From Dichotomopilus funicola (lineage: Eukaryota > Ascomycota > Sordariomycetes > Sordariales > Chaetomiaceae): a stretch of 64,000 nucleotides of DNA. The stretch's first letter is position 1. Each line of letters begins with the position of its first letter. The stretch is from NCBI RefSeq assembly GCF_033296635.1, contig NW_026944033.1, positions 62,001 to 126,000 on the forward strand, read 5' to 3'. Below are positions 36,262 to 47,233 of this stretch, one piece after another. Made by a program: the position numbers and the translations under genes. The notes under the pieces are model-generated. The model searched no databases. It worked only from the letters and a program-made list of their open reading frames with translations, and had not been told where the DNA came from.

Positions 36262-39200
36262 GGTAGTTCTGTAGTTCTGTACCGCGTCTCGCCGGGTTTT
36301 TAGGTTCGGGGCACGAGAGCAGAAATGCAGACGAGGGCACGGCTGGGGGAATCCCCGTGCGTGAACGGAGCACTTTGTTGTAATGTAGGGTCGACCCGTT
36401 CCGTTGCGTTGGTGTAACGAGAGCAGGCAGTGTAGTATGTATGGTAATGGTGTTAACGGCACAGCATGGGGCACTCTGAGACGAGTGCGTGACGTGAGCA
36501 AAGGGATGTCCAAAGTATGTTGTGCTGATTGATACCACCCTTTATTTGAGTATTTGCTCAGCCGAGGGAGGCAATGCTATCTTATAAAAGGAATCACTAC
36601 CTCAAGTATCAGGCAACGGAGTCACAAAGCCAGCCCTGTGGGAGACAGACGATGGAGAACTTGGCTCCGCATATGCAAATCCACGTGCGAGTTTGTAAGT
36701 TGACTCATTACAAAGCACCACTCCCGTAAAAACCAGGAGTTCTCGCACGCCGTGACAGGCGTCATGGTTGGAGCATGATCTGCTGGCGCCCTTCTTCCCG
36801 ACATGGCTCGCCGTGGTCCTCCATGCCGGGGGGGGAGTAAAAGCAGGGGGGGTCGGAGGAGGAGGGAAGATGACTGTGATTGGCGAATTCCGGCACAGCG
36901 TGCGTGGTGCCGATGGTGTGCCACAGGGCGGAATGTGGCCCTGGATGTGGCCCTGCCGTCATTTTTCCTCCCCGCATAAAGTTAGCTTCGTCTCGCTGGG
37001 AGCCAACTTTACCAAATGGGGCACCTTTGGCGCGACTCTCGCAGCAGTCGTCAAGGTGCTGCTACCCAGGCAAACCAGGCAAACCAGGCATCAAACAAAT
37101 CGGGTGCATGACGGGGGTGGGTCACTGGCACCGTTCTATCAAGAGTTGCTCCCTCCATGGGTGCGTATTATTGACAAGTCGTCAGCCGCGTGCGACGCAT
37201 CCTCGCACGCCATCTGAGACGGGCGTCCCTACGAAGCCAACAGATGGGCATTCCTCAATGCCCTCAAGACCGCCCTGCTGATCTCGGGCGGTTGCACCAT
37301 CTTGCGGATGAATATGCAGGCCTTGCCTTGTAAATCGCGAAACGCAGCCCAAGAATCTCAAAGATCAAAAAAGACCCCCATGATCCAAAGTGAGAAGGGA
37401 GGCCCCGCTTGCTCCACTGAACTCTTGCCATTTCTGGGGGGCTTGGCTCTTGCCGTCACTTGTCCGGGGAAAGGCGCGAGCTTGTCTCCGGCTCTCGGAT
37501 GACAAACCCTGAGTACATAGTACGCTGCACTAGGTTTGGGCCATTGAACTTTCGGCCCCTGCGAAAGGCTCATTCCATCCTTCCAACTGGGTATTTTTTA
37601 CAAGTTGAGAAAAAGGCACAAGACCCAAGCCACCACCCGGATGCGGCATGGTGTCCTGTTACCATCATCCGCCGTTCAAAGTTTGGAAAGCCGGAACTCC
37701 GCGCAACTCATCAGTGGAGGTCCGGTCTCGGACGGATCAACGCATCCTACGCCCGATCGGATCCCTGTGTTTGTGGTCGGCCCGGCGTCCATATTTCTCG
37801 GCCGAGGCCCCAATTGGCCAGGCGCCTACTTTTGCTTCATGTGGAAAAGGTGGTTGCTACTGACTTCTTCGGATGGGGTGTGAGTCCGGGGAAAATAACG
37901 TTATCGTGATGGAGAAGGTTATTTCTTTCGTCAACATGGCTCAACGGCTCCTAGTCCCCATAAACGTCACTAATACGTCGGCATTCTTGGCTGGTATCTC
38001 GCCAATTCGCACACAGAGCCACACTCGCTTGAGCCGTTCCAACTCGAACCAACACCCAGATGCCAATGCATTGACCAACAACTACAAAGTACGGGCATCC
38101 ATCTCATATGACCCACCGACCTCGACACCCTCAAACTGCGGGGCTCGGCTACAAAGTTTCTCCATAACTGTGCCTGATTCTCTCTAGTATATAGTAACTT
38201 GGGAGTCACCGGCAACGAAGTCTTTGACGAGCGATGGGCGAGACCTCCGCAGTCCATGCTGCCACGCCTTTTAGAACAGGCCAGCAGGGCTGAGGCTCTC
38301 CATGGTCCCACGCATGCCTGCCGGATTCCTGGGTCTGCTCCCCACTCGTCACACACCATCTTTCTTCAAAATCCACCCAGAGAAATGGTCACTCCATCAG
38401 GACGACAGCCAAGAAGAACCAACTCACATCCAGACATGCGAGTTTCCGCCGTCACAGTGCAGGACCGTTGACACCAAGCCCGACACCCGGCTTCCGAGTC
38501 CCGAGCCGAGTCACCGACCCTCTTGAGAGCAGACAAAGTGATTTTATTAATGAAATGTCGAATTGAGGCTGAAAACCTCCCACTCCGCTAACCTCGACTT
38601 GGAATCGGATTCGCAGAAGGACAATCAACAAGGGACCCAAATGGAGTTTGGGTGGAGGTTGTCCAGGCAGGATGGGGTCCGCCTGCGCCTTTCGCGCGAC
38701 ATGTCAGGCGGCTTCAGCTCGAATTCGTTTCAGCGAGAACGAGCTAGAAAACACAACAGAGGAAAACCCCTGTCGAGTCTCCAAACGAGTCTGTCATTCG
38801 GACAGCCACGTTTTATTGACCCGGTTAGCTTTCAAGCCTCTTCAGCCTCCTAACCCGAACCGTAGGGGATTTTAAGCGACCTTGATGAACCCCACAGCTC
38901 AGTTCTTGAAGGCCGGAACAATGTTAACTAGCGGCCCTGCCAAGCGAAGTCCCTTGGGCCGAAGAACAACCCCACGACGGCTTTGTCATCGAGGATGAAA
39001 CTGCTCCCAAAATCCAATTAGTCACCAACATCACCACCAACAGCGCCCTGCCCAACGAAGCCACAACCCCGTACTTCGTACTATGTATGGCGCAACATGC
39101 CCCAGGAGTCCCAGGACAAGCATTCGAATCCCCACGTCGCATTCGGGATCCGAGTGAGATCGGTTGAACAGGGCTCCGTGAAAGCTCTGTTATTCGTCTT

Positions 39201-39614
39201 TGGATTATAAAGCTTAATTTTGCCTGGGACGATTTCAAAACTAACTACGGATGCAGATATGAAAAAACGAAAACTCCACTAGCAACGCCTTTTATTGATC
39301 AATTTTTCTCGGCCTTTCTTGGCATTATTTGCTCGACTCCACGTGTACGACTGTGATTCTCGAGACAAATCTGGATTGGCGCTGTGGTCCCGTCATCTCT
39401 AAGCCTCTTCGTCGGATGCAGACCGTCTATGACTCTTTTCCGTCAAAATTTTCAGGATGGGTGGTTGGAGTTCTTCATGATTTCGCGTTCGTCTGCGTCA
39501 CCCACCAAATAGATGACGAATCTCACACAACCTCCCGGGGGTCTACCAGATCTAGTGTACCAAGCTGCCCCGTCCATCTTGGGGGCTAAAACCCAACCCA
39601 ACCGATTCTCCGGG
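36262..39614. other. About 3.3 kb intergenic
   Basis: No gene with supportable structure. Short frames on both strands are unremarkable. A short repeat of AAACCAGGC lies at about 37069-37090. Confidence 0.5.
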
Positions 39615-39845
39615 AATAATGAAACAGGAAAGATGCCAAAATATGCCCACCCATGAATTAATCCTTCCATCCAGTCCACATGCCATACCCATCACATATT
39701 CCAGTACATCTCTAATCATGCCATGAAATAATGAAAAGGGAAAATGCCAAAATATGCCACCCCCATGAATTAATCCTTCCATCTAGTCCACATGACATGT
39801 CCACCACATATTACACGAGGTACATCTCCTCTAATCATGCCATGA
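39615..39845. repeat. Imperfect tandem duplication covering the 3' end of the ZIP gene
   Basis: Copy A (39615-39726) and copy B (39727-39845) are direct repeats. Shared blocks include AATAATGAAA, TGCCAAAATATGCC, CATGAATTAATCCTTCCAT, AGTCCACATG and CTAATCATGCCATGA. They differ by scattered substitutions and a few short indels. Copy B contains the last codons and stop of the ZIP gene on the minus strand; copy A repeats these beyond the stop, in the presumed 3' untranslated region. Confidence 0.9.
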
Positions 39846-41304
39846 AATATACAACATAATCCCCGCCCCCGCAAAAATAGCCGCAAACTGTACCAACGTC
39901 TTGCGCAGCTCAGCCGCCTTGTTCGGCCCCGTCTCCAACAACTCCGGAATAACAGCCACCGTGCCCACATATAAGAACGTCCCCGCCGTAAAGGGCAACA
40001 ACATATCACCCCAACTGAGACTCGTGCCCCAAAGCCCGTCCCGGATGCCCATCTCACTACCACCGGCACCGACACCATCGCCGTTGGTCGCGTTGTTAGT
40101 GTTACTGCCACCGCCGAATTCCTGCACAGCAATACCGATAAGAGTGCCGAGGAGGGCGCCGACAGCCGTGACGAACTGAGCGCCCATGGCCTGGCGTTTG
40201 GAAAAGCCTGATTGGACGAGGAGGGCGAAATCGCCGACCTCGTGGGGGATTTCGTGGAAGAAGACGGCGACGGTGGTGGTGGCGCCGATGGTGGGGGAGG
40301 CGTAGAAGGAGGCGGACATGGCGAGGCCGTCGGTGATGTTGTGGGTGAAATCGGCGCTGGATGGGAAGGTGAAGGGTTAGTATAGATAGACTTTGGAGGG
40401 GAAGGGGGGGGGGTAATGTCCGATAACGTACATCATATTTAGTAGCCCGCCTAGTTTCACGGAGGGGTTGACCTCCTTCTTTTCTTCCACGGCCACCGTC
40501 ACTTCCTCCGCCTTCTTCCCCTTCCTCAGCTTTGCCGCCTTCTCTTCACCCTCCACCGCGCTGGACTTCCCCTCCGCCGTCTCATCCGACTGTGTCCCAT
40601 GCTCATTCCCATGCCCATGCCCATGCCCATGATCATGCCCCCCACCCCCCGTCGCAATCCTCAACCCCTTATCCATCGCCACAAACACCAAAAACCCCCC
40701 CAAAATCGCCACCCCCAACAACAAATTCCGATTCGGCTCCACCAAAACCATCCGCACCCTATCCGGCTCATCCTCCCCCAAAAAGATCTCCGGTAGTAAA
40801 TGAAACAGCGTATCCCCCAAGAGTCCGCCAACCGCAAACGCTACCATGATACTCAGCGAGGCGGGGTCAATGTTGGTTGGGCAGAGGGCCAACAAGAAAT
40901 TGGGCGGGCCGGAGATGTAGAGGGTCGCGAGGAGGGCGTTGATGGCGGGGTGGGAGGAGGGGAAGAGGATGGCGAAGAGACGGGAGGTTAGGGAGGAGGG
41001 GGCGGCGGCGTGGTGGGCGGCTTTGGTTTGGGAGAGGGAGACGATGATGGGGCATTGCTGTGTTTGATGCGAGATTGGTTAGCGGTTGGTCGATTGAGAG
41101 AAAAACCCGAAGATAAAATCAACACGGGGGCCATACTTGGAGCTGAGAATCGAGTTCGGCGAGGGAGAGATTCTCGATCAAAGGAAGCTCGGATTTCTCG
41201 GTTGTTGTGGTCGTCGTCGTGCTTCTGGCCCACACGGTAAAGGCGAGCGTCCCAAGCAGCAGAAAGGCTGCGGCGCGGATGCGCCCGGCGCTGGTTCGCG
41301 GCAT
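39831..41304 (-). CDS. ZIP (SLC39) metal transporter, KE4/LIV-1 type, 3 exons
   Basis: Predicted zinc transporter of the secretory pathway (KE4/Yke4 group), 439 residues. Exons: 41304-41137, 41057-40432, 40356-39831. Introns are 79 and 75 nt. The second exon joint restores NMIADFTHNITDGLAMSAS. The N terminus is a likely signal peptide (RAAAFLLLGTLAFTVWA). Seen features are the helix with GGLLGDTLFHLLPE, a cytosolic loop rich in His-Gly (HDHGHGHGHGNEH) followed by a Lys/Glu-rich segment, and the two metal-site helices HNITDG and FFHEIPHEVGDFALL. The HEIPHE signature is typical of the LIV-1/KE4 subfamily. The terminal codons lie inside a recent-looking tandem duplication. The direction of zinc movement is inferred from the family. 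Confidence 0.93.
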
Positions 41305-42301
41305 TGGATGCTGGGGGAGGTGTGTGCGATTGAAGCGTCGCGTCGTTGGGGTGGTGGACTGGTTGATGACGGGCACAATGAAGTGCTTAACGCGAAGACG
41401 GAAATAGGGGTGAGGTGTCGCGTGGGTTCAGTCTGTGTTGTGGATCACAAGCCTGACCAGCTGGTCCGAATCGGGAGCAGCGGACATTAGATCCCTGTCG
41501 TGGTGCAGCGCCGTAGGGCTGAATGCCCGCGTCTGGGCGAGTTGAAACATGGCCGGATCTGGACACTTGTGGATCCTGGGCGAGGAAGTGTAGTGTTGAG
41601 CGCGTTGTTTTTGAAGATCGAAGATGGTTAGCTGGTACATGGAATGCTTGCGGTTGTTGTTTTGAGATTTAAAAGGTTCCGGCACTCTGGGACGGATATT
41701 ATGGTGGTATTGCATGTTCCAGGCCAAGGGCTGCGGCAGATCCCGAATTAACAGCGTACCAGTTAACATCTCGCCCACTTGAACACCCTACCCCTAGGTA
41801 TGAACATAAATTGTGTTTTACATGAAACTCAAAAGATAAAAACCCACCCCAAAGAACATAAGTGAGGTCAGAAACTAATACATGATGAGGCACTTAAAAG
41901 TTGAACTAGGTGCACGCCTAGCTTACTTAGGTATTTTCCTCTATGAGGCAAGAGGGTCATTATGCGAATCATCTTCAGCTAGCTTAGGTTTTTATCTTTG
42001 AACTGTCTCGTAAAGATTTCGGAAACAAGAACCGTCATTGCTGGAGGGTTTTTGGGTTCCGAGCACAGATTCATGAAGCCGCCCGTTCAACACCATAGTA
42101 CTGTCTCGTCAAATAACAATCACAACGACAAACCTATAATACGTCTTGTGGCCCCCTACTAATATCACCAAAGATGTACCCCTCCATTCACACTGGAAGT
42201 GAGCCAGATCAGTAACTTGCAATGTTGTAAGTCAAGATCAAATCGAGTGATATTTAACTGCCAACTGCATCAAAGGCGACCCTAGACGCCAGCACTATCT
42301 T
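41305..42301. other. Intergenic, AT-richer
   Basis: ZIP promoter side and 3' flank of the GH17 gene; AT-rich between about 41790 and 42250. No gene seen. Confidence 0.5.
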
Positions 42302-43416
42302 CTACTCCGCATCGCATATCCCCTCCTCCCCCTTCTTCTCGCACGAAAGCTCAAAGAGCGGCTGTCCCCCCATACTCCCATCCAGAATCCCAAAGCTCGG
42401 CACCGGCGTCCCCCTCCCAACATCCCGCAGCGTATACCACCACGTATTCACCCTCCCAAACAACATCCCACACCCAACCTCCTGCCAGAACCGTAGCGCA
42501 TTCTCCTTCGACGGCACCGCCTTCCCCACCGTCATCCCACTCACCGGAAACCCCGTCTCCGTCACCCACACCGACGTTAGGTTCTTACTAAACAACCCGC
42601 CCTCCTCCCACACCTTCTCCACCACCACATCCGTCTCCGTCATCGCCATGTTAAACAACCTCCCAGCCTGCTCAACCCCATTCTCCATCTTCCCCTGCCA
42701 ATAACTATACGCATCCATCCCCACAAACTCCACCGCCCTCAACACCTCCCGATTCCCCTCATCAACCCACTCCGACCAAGTATCCACATGCCCAATCTTC
42801 ACCCCCTGCAACGGCGTGCCCCGCAACCTCTCCCTCAACTGGCGGATATACTTCATAATCTCCGCCGCTGTAGCCCCGGGGCCGGCGTTCATACTCCGGC
42901 CGGCGGCAGAGGAGCGGTACAGGTCCTCGCTGCCGACTGAGATGCCCATGACGAGGTCGGTGAAGGGCTTGCTGTAGATGCGCATGGCGGTGGTCAGGGC
43001 GGCGAGCTCGTTGGTGAAGGCGGAGGGGCCGGCGGAACACCAGAGGCCCAGGAGGAGGGTGGTGTTGGTTGTGATGGCCGCGGGGATGGCGGAGATGGGT
43101 TGGTCGGAGGTGCCGGGTTGCCGTTACCGTCTAGAAGAAAGGGATTAGGTACGGATTTTGGTGAAAGCCCGTTGGGGGGATTTGGGGAAGGGGAAAAGGG
43201 GTTTGTGCTTACCACCATGGTGTAGAGGCGCGCGCTGTTGAAGGTGCCGGTGGGGAAACCCTGGAGGTCCTGGGCGAGCTTGAAATCGGCTTCGAAGTCG
43301 GCTTGTTTCTTGGGCGAGGTGTCGGTGAAGAAAGCGCCGTAGTTGAAGCCTTGATGGAGGGCTACGGCCGGGCTGAGGGCGGCTAGAAAAGCCGTTAGAG
43401 ATAGGATGCCGCGCAT
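42302..43416 (-). CDS. GH17 endo-beta-1,3-glucanase (EglC-like) with defective splice acceptor
   Basis: Secreted wall beta-1,3-glucanase or transglycosylase of family GH17, about 340 residues if spliced as homology demands. Exon 1 (43416-43213) encodes a signal peptide (MRGILSLTAFLAALSPAVA), then FNYGAFFTDTSPK and FNSARLYTMV. Exon 2 should resume at 43120 with QPGTSDQPISAIPAAI. The catalytic acid is Glu133 in SVGSEDLY and the nucleophile Glu256 in WVTETGFP. The bases before 43120 end in GG, not AG. The only AG nearby (TCTAG, exon from 43130) puts the rest out of frame, since both usable donors are phase 0. The gene is therefore either broken at the acceptor, spliced non-canonically, or affected by a base error. 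No GPI-type Ser-rich tail is present. Confidence 0.8.
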
Positions 43417-43540
43417 CGTGGAGCAGGAATCTTGGTGATTGTTTTCTTGTTGAAGAATGTGTTTAGATACTAAGGTTCTCGAGAACTCTTGGTGGGAATG
43501 GTAAGAAGTGAACGAGGGATTCGGGACTCAGGTCGCCTAA

Positions 43541-43548
43541 TATTTATA
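43541..43548 (-). promoter_or_regulatory. TATA box of the GH17 gene
   Basis: TATAAATA on the minus strand, 125-132 bp upstream of the GH17 ATG. Confidence 0.5.
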
Positions 43549-43943
43549 GGTTTCTTCCACGAGGAAACGAAAAGAGTCATCGGTCATGCGCGATGGGAAA
43601 AGGCGAAGAACAAAGACTTCGTACAATTCCGCTATTGTTTTCTTGAAAGCATATCCGAGTCCCGAGAAGAGACGGGAGAAATCAAGAATAAGTCCTCTAG
43701 GTGAGGGCTCAATATTGAGAAACTTCCATATCTGGGCCCATCCATCACAATCAACTCCTTCACAGTTCAACAAGGTCTGGATTGGTAAAGCCACGGGCGT
43801 AGTAATTGTTGAGGGTTGATAACCGTAGCATAGTAAAAAAAAAACCACCAAAAAGCTCACCGCCTACTTCTCACAGTCCCCCCTATACAGGGGGCGGGGC
43901 ATAGTAGAACAGCTACGAAAACCCGCAAGCAGATTTTACAAGT

Positions 43944-44029
43944 GCAACAACCGGGCTCGAACCCGGGTGCACAGATTCTGTGGTGTACTAGTTTGAACAT
44001 CCACAGCCTCCCCACTACGCCATCCGGCC
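43944..44029 (-). pseudogene. tRNA-like remnant
   Basis: On the minus strand an 86-nt segment begins GGCCGGATGGC and has a D-arm-like part (TAGTGGGGAGGC). A stem (CTGTGG/CCACAG) around a 17-nt loop follows, and then a T-arm-like block (CCGGGTTCGAGCCCGG). The T loop has six bases instead of seven. The expected acceptor strands (GGCCGGA and TTGTTGC) do not pair. I read it as a decayed class II tRNA (Leu/Ser-like) or chance resemblance, not a working gene. Confidence 0.3.
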
Positions 44030-44860
44030 GGGGCCGGTGTTGGTTTTGAGGAGGCGGTTGGAAGGAACTGCCGGAAGGTGGGTTATAAAGCGTGGGCGGT
44101 GGCGGAACGAAAAGAGGGAAGGTGCGGTTGAGGCCACGCACAAGTGAACTGCTAAAGGGATAACGACTCGGGATGGAACCAGCACTGTAATGCTAGAAGC
44201 GTTAACGTCCATGTAGAAAGTAATACTTCTTCAACAAGACTCTGCTGCCATATACCCTTGCCTATCGATCGCTCTGTTCTCATCACCATACAAGTTTCCT
44301 GGCTTAGTTCATCATAAACTGAAAATAGAGTAATATTATGTGGGAGTCCCGTCGTCCACTCCTCTTACAAGGGCTATGGACATGGTTCTACGATCATACT
44401 CTCGATTAACAAGCCCTAGTTCTTAGATTATTGTCCAAATACACCTGCTAGTTAGCTAGGTACCTACGGAGGTGTTCTCGCGCGCTTGTGTACGGCAAAG
44501 GAGAACGAGGTAACATAACGGGAAGCATAACATACAGGACAGGAGAACCTGACGTGAACGACCCGGGCATGTCAAGTTCTCGACGACATCTATCCCGCCT
44601 TCTCAAGCATATCACTGAAATTTATGAGTCTCTCGCCATTACAGGACGTAAGATACCTCGTAAGGCTCATTGGAGGACGTTGATGAAGTCAGACCCTGAA
44701 TCTGCAGTGCCACTCACGCGGCCCCACACATCAAGCAAACGTTCAAGGCCCCGCATTCTTTCCATATCTCCAAAAAGCGATGAACTGATGAAATCATTGT
44801 GCAAAATTCAACTCTCATCAACCAACCGCAAACTAAACCCCATCACCACCCAACAATCGC

Positions 44861-45895
44861 ATGGCATCCAGGACCCCACCTTACCTATCCACCGCCTCAC
44901 GAAGACTCCGCGCTCTCCAATCGCACCACCAGCCCACACCAAATCCCCCAACCAACACCCTCACATCAACAACCACAATGCCCTCATCCACCCCCGCCCC
45001 CTGGCGCGCCCCCTTCCTAACGCACATCACCCCCCTCCCCTCCCCAACCTTCACCCTAGCCACTCTCCAGCAGCAAACTCCCACACTACCCTCCTCCTCC
45101 TCCACCGCCGCCGCCGATTCCGCCGATTCCGCCGATTCCACCAATTCCACCGCCTTCCCGCGCGCCCGCACCTGTGTCTTCCGCGGCTTCTGGGCTTCAC
45201 TCTCCCCTCACCCGTCCAACCCGGCTCCTCTTAATCCCACGGGGGTGTTTGAGTCGGATTTGTTGGTTTTTACGACGGATGGACGGTCGGAGAAGGTTGG
45301 GGGGTTGTTTAGTTCTGGAACCCGCTCTAGTGATGTTAAGGATACTGGTGGTAAAGAGGAGACCTTGCAGACGGGAGGCGGGGGACAGGTCGAAGCGGTG
45401 TGGTGGGTTGATAAACCTGAAGTGAGGACGCAGTGGCGGGTGAGGGGACGGGCGTGGGTGTTGGGGTCGGATGTGGAAGGGGGTGGTGAGAAAGCGGAAG
45501 AGGTGAGGGGGGTTTTGAGGGGGCGGATGAGGCGGTTGTTGCCTAGGGATGAGAATGGGGATTGGAGTTTTGCGAGGGAGGTGACGGCGCATTTTGGGAA
45601 TTTGACGCCGCTTATGAGGGGTACGTTTAAGGGGCCGCCTCCGGGGGTGCCGGTTGCGTGTGGAGCGGGTGATGGGGAGGTTTTGGCGCAGAGGGTGGAG
45701 GGTGTGGAGGATGAGGCGGCGAGGAGGAATTTTAGGGTGGTGGTGATTGTGCCGGAGGAGGTGGATCAGGTTGATTTGAGCGAGGAGTTGAAGCCGAGGA
45801 GGTGGTTGTATGTGTATCGGGGGGAGGATGGGAAGGCTAGGTTGCCGGGAGGGGAGGTTATTGGGGAATGGGAGAAGGTTGAGGTATGGCCGTGA
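44861..45895 (+). CDS. Pyridoxamine 5'-phosphate oxidase-like, Alr4036-type FMN-binding protein
   Basis: Predicted FMN-binding split-barrel protein of 344 residues, single exon. Family blocks as I recall them: APWRAPFLTHI, PRARTCVFRGFWASL, FESDLLVFTTDGRSEKV, GGGGQVEAVWWVDKPEVRTQWRVRG, WSFAREVTAHFGNLTPLMRG and TFKGPPPG. A C-terminal segment follows with VVIVPEEVDQVDLSEELKPRRW and a WLYVYRGEDG strand. The first 40 residues are Arg/Ser/Thr-rich and could be a mitochondrial presequence; alternatively translation starts at the ATG at 44978 (MPSSTPAPW). Relatives are called oxidases, but their reaction is mostly unproven. Composition changes abruptly at about 45235, from C-rich to G-rich codons. 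Confidence 0.8.
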   Translation: MASRTPPYLSTASRRLRALQSHHQPTPNPPTNTLTSTTTMPSSTPAPWRAPFLTHITPLPSPTFTLATLQQQTPTLPSSSSTAAADSADSADSTNSTAFPRARTCVFRGFWASLSPHPSNPAPLNPTGVFESDLLVFTTDGRSEKVGGLFSSGTRSSDVKDTGGKEETLQTGGGGQVEAVWWVDKPEVRTQWRVRGRAWVLGSDVEGGGEKAEEVRGVLRGRMRRLLPRDENGDWSFAREVTAHFGNLTPLMRGTFKGPPPGVPVACGAGDGEVLAQRVEGVEDEAARRNFRVVVIVPEEVDQVDLSEELKPRRWLYVYRGEDGKARLPGGEVIGEWEKVEVWP

Positions 45896-46394
45896 GGTCT
45901 TTGGCAGCTTCAGGGGAAGATGTATGTTGAAGGAAGTTAACATACTCCATTCGACCCCTTGTTGCTGTTGGTCTTGCCAATTATTCCGTTCCCAGTTCCC
46001 CAGTTTTGACTTTTCAAGTCAACCAGTGTGCTCTCAAACATGCTCGAGACAAGAGCCGCGCTAACAGAAGATAAAAAAAACCTCGGTCAAGGAACGCAGC
46101 TCCGTGTGATCCTGGTCATTTTCCGTATCCTTCCTTTCTTTACTGCACATAACAGGGCGGCTGACACAAAGAAGATCTACAGGTGGCCGAACGCTGTTTC
46201 TACTTTGCCCCCTCATGGGTCGAGAGGGGGGAGTCGGATGACGAACTGATTCCAACAGGTGGGCAGAAAGAACAAAGGAGGAGGACTTGAAGGGAGGTGC
46301 CCAATATCGTGTTCTCAATTATATAATAAGACCATCCTGCAGTGAATTTGGTCCTATCGCACCTGTCACCAAAACGTTGCCACGCCGTTTTGTG

Positions 46395-47233
46395 ATGTCC
46401 CTCAGGATAGAGCAATTTTCAAAACTGGATAAGCCACATATTATAAGCTCCAGTACCATCCAATCTGTCAACCGATTCATCGAACGCAGCAGCCCCTGGG
46501 ACAACGGCGGGCTCAAAGCATTTTTGTGAGTTACCACCCTCCGAATGCCAAACACACTCTACTTACATTGAACTACAGAGCTAATGAGTCGAGGCACGAC
46601 TACCAATCGATCTCTGAGGATGAAAAGGAGGTGCTGTTGACAATTTGTGCCTGGCTGAGGTTCAAAGACTATGCCAAAGACCAACTTAGAGACTCTGTGC
46701 GCATTGCAGAGCTGATTTTTGGGTCTTTTGATCAGACCCAAATTACTGAAGTCATCAGCGGCAGGAGGGATCCGGCATCGGCCATTTTGATGATCTCGGC
46801 TCTAATGACTGCTCATGAGATGTACAAGGCAAGGGGAAAACGGAATGTGCCTGAACGTGTCAAAGCTTGGGGCCATCTTCACGATTTCGTTGAGCTTAAC
46901 AATCGGCCACAGCTTACGGACCTAGAATGGGGAGGCCAGTACCTTACGCACTGGCACATGCGGTGCTCTATTCTTCGGGGTTTTCCTGAGGCGGGTGACG
47001 GTTATCGTCACCCCGACCTGTGCCGCGATCCACCGTGTTGTCAGGACGGGGAGTCCCATGAGATGCCCTGCGCAACGGAGATCACAGATGAGTACTGGAC
47101 GCGCATCTTGGGGTATGGGGAGTCACATGGGGAACTGTGGCCCGATATCCACAGCCATCTTGAGAGTCGTAGAGAGGACAAAAATGTCCCGTGCCCGGTG
47201 TACTGCCGCTATACGACTAGAACTCAGCTGTGA
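46395..47233 (+). CDS. Orphan protein with C-terminal cysteine cluster, 2 exons
   Basis: I do not recognise this protein. Exons 46395-46525 and 46579-47233 flank a 53-nt intron with a strong GTGAGT donor and CTACAG acceptor; phases close to 261 residues. The spliced product reads evenly without low complexity. The N terminus has IEQFSKLDKPHIISSS. The middle is helical (EDEKEVLLTICAWLRFKDYA, SAILMISALMTAHEMYKARG). A Cys/His/Asp-rich region lies near the C terminus (residues about 190-220, with LCRDPPCCQDGESHEMPC). There is no signal peptide or membrane helix. Upstream AT-rich sequence and a gene-poor downstream flank suggest an accessory locus. The start codon is the first in-frame ATG after a possible promoter, but an upstream exon is possible. 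Confidence 0.6.
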
